Below, piece by piece: positions 13,225 through 13,362 of a DNA stretch of 13,362 bases (its first letter is position 1; every line of letters begins with the position of its first letter). The notes under the pieces are model-generated. The model had not been told where the DNA came from. It did no database searches and saw only the letters and a program-made list of their open reading frames with translations. This DNA is from an uncultured Collinsella sp. Its GTDB lineage: Bacteria; Actinomycetota; Coriobacteriia; Coriobacteriales; Coriobacteriaceae. A program made the position numbers and the translations under genes. Where the stretch lies: NCBI GenBank assembly GCA_958415525.1, contig CATYZE010000041.1, positions 1 through 13,362 on the forward strand, written 5' to 3'.

Positions 13225-13362
13225 CTTTCAGCAAAAGGCAGAGCTTCAGCGACAACCTTAGACAACCTCGCCGAGGAGAACGGGGACCTCGAGCCGCGGA
13301 AGCGGCGAGGAACAACAACGATTCGAATAAAGTGACGGCAGGGGGGTCTCCGGGGCTGGGGG
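13225..13362. other. Unassigned end of window with short repeats
   Basis: I see no supported gene. GACAACCT repeats directly at 13251-13258 and 13261-13268. CCTCGCCG (13266-13273) and CGGCGAGG (13303-13310) are perfect inverted repeats 29 bases apart. A G-rich stretch closes the window. Minus-strand frames stay open, so the end of a gene on that strand cannot be excluded. Confidence 0.4.

Noticed and set aside
13201..13335. 44-codon plus-strand open frame after the last gene
   Set aside because: It starts inside the terminator stem and has no spaced ribosome site or recognisable product.

Overview
The window looks like chromosomal DNA of a GC-rich actinobacterium. The best guess is a gut Coriobacteriia member of the Collinsella type. 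This rests on the GC-rich third codon positions, the many LytS/LytTR two-component genes, a UMF1-family carrier and a zinc-dependent phospholipase C-like protein. No rRNA, tRNA, CRISPR array, phage gene or insertion sequence is visible. The species call is an inference from gene style; no marker gene is present.

Layout: (1) Positions 1-245 hold the last 17 codons of an upstream gene, its terminator, and a REP-like palindrome with repeated GAACGTCC motifs. (2) 246-1256 on the minus strand encodes a membrane-anchored C39-like papain-fold protein. (3) A 343-base divergent gap (1257-1599) carries palindromes and LytTR-like sites but no convincing gene. (4) 1600-4460 is a metabolic pair: an APC-superfamily amino acid permease and a binuclear-metal amidohydrolase resembling imidazolonepropionase and Xaa-Pro/Arg dipeptidases. 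A strongly structured 131-base spacer separates them. (5) 4572-6736 is two-component system 1: a LytS-type histidine kinase and a LytTR response regulator. (6) 6828-9124 holds two separately promoted genes, a zinc-dependent phospholipase C-like protein and a UMF1/Atg22-like MFS carrier. (7) 9307-12623 is an operon of a family 2 glycosyltransferase, a second LytS-type kinase (the start and stop codons overlap, ATGA) and a second LytTR regulator. (8) 12715-13182 is a YfcE-type phosphodiesterase closed by a symmetric, probably bidirectional terminator. The last 138 bases hold short repeats and nothing I can name.

How the genes may work together: the two kinase/regulator pairs are clear paralogues. 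In both, the usual LytS five-helix membrane sensor is replaced by a two-helix hairpin, while the GAF-like region, His_kinase and ATPase domains remain. Such systems typically control transporters or cell-envelope genes. One pair sits just downstream of the permease/amidohydrolase unit, and the other is translationally coupled to a glycosyltransferase. LytTR-like nine-mers occur in front of kinase 1 and in the divergent gap next to the C39-like gene, so local control is a testable idea. Intrinsic-terminator hairpins lie within about 25-30 bases of the start codons of kinase 1 and the glycosyltransferase, downstream of -10-like boxes. Both operons could therefore be controlled by attenuation or readthrough.
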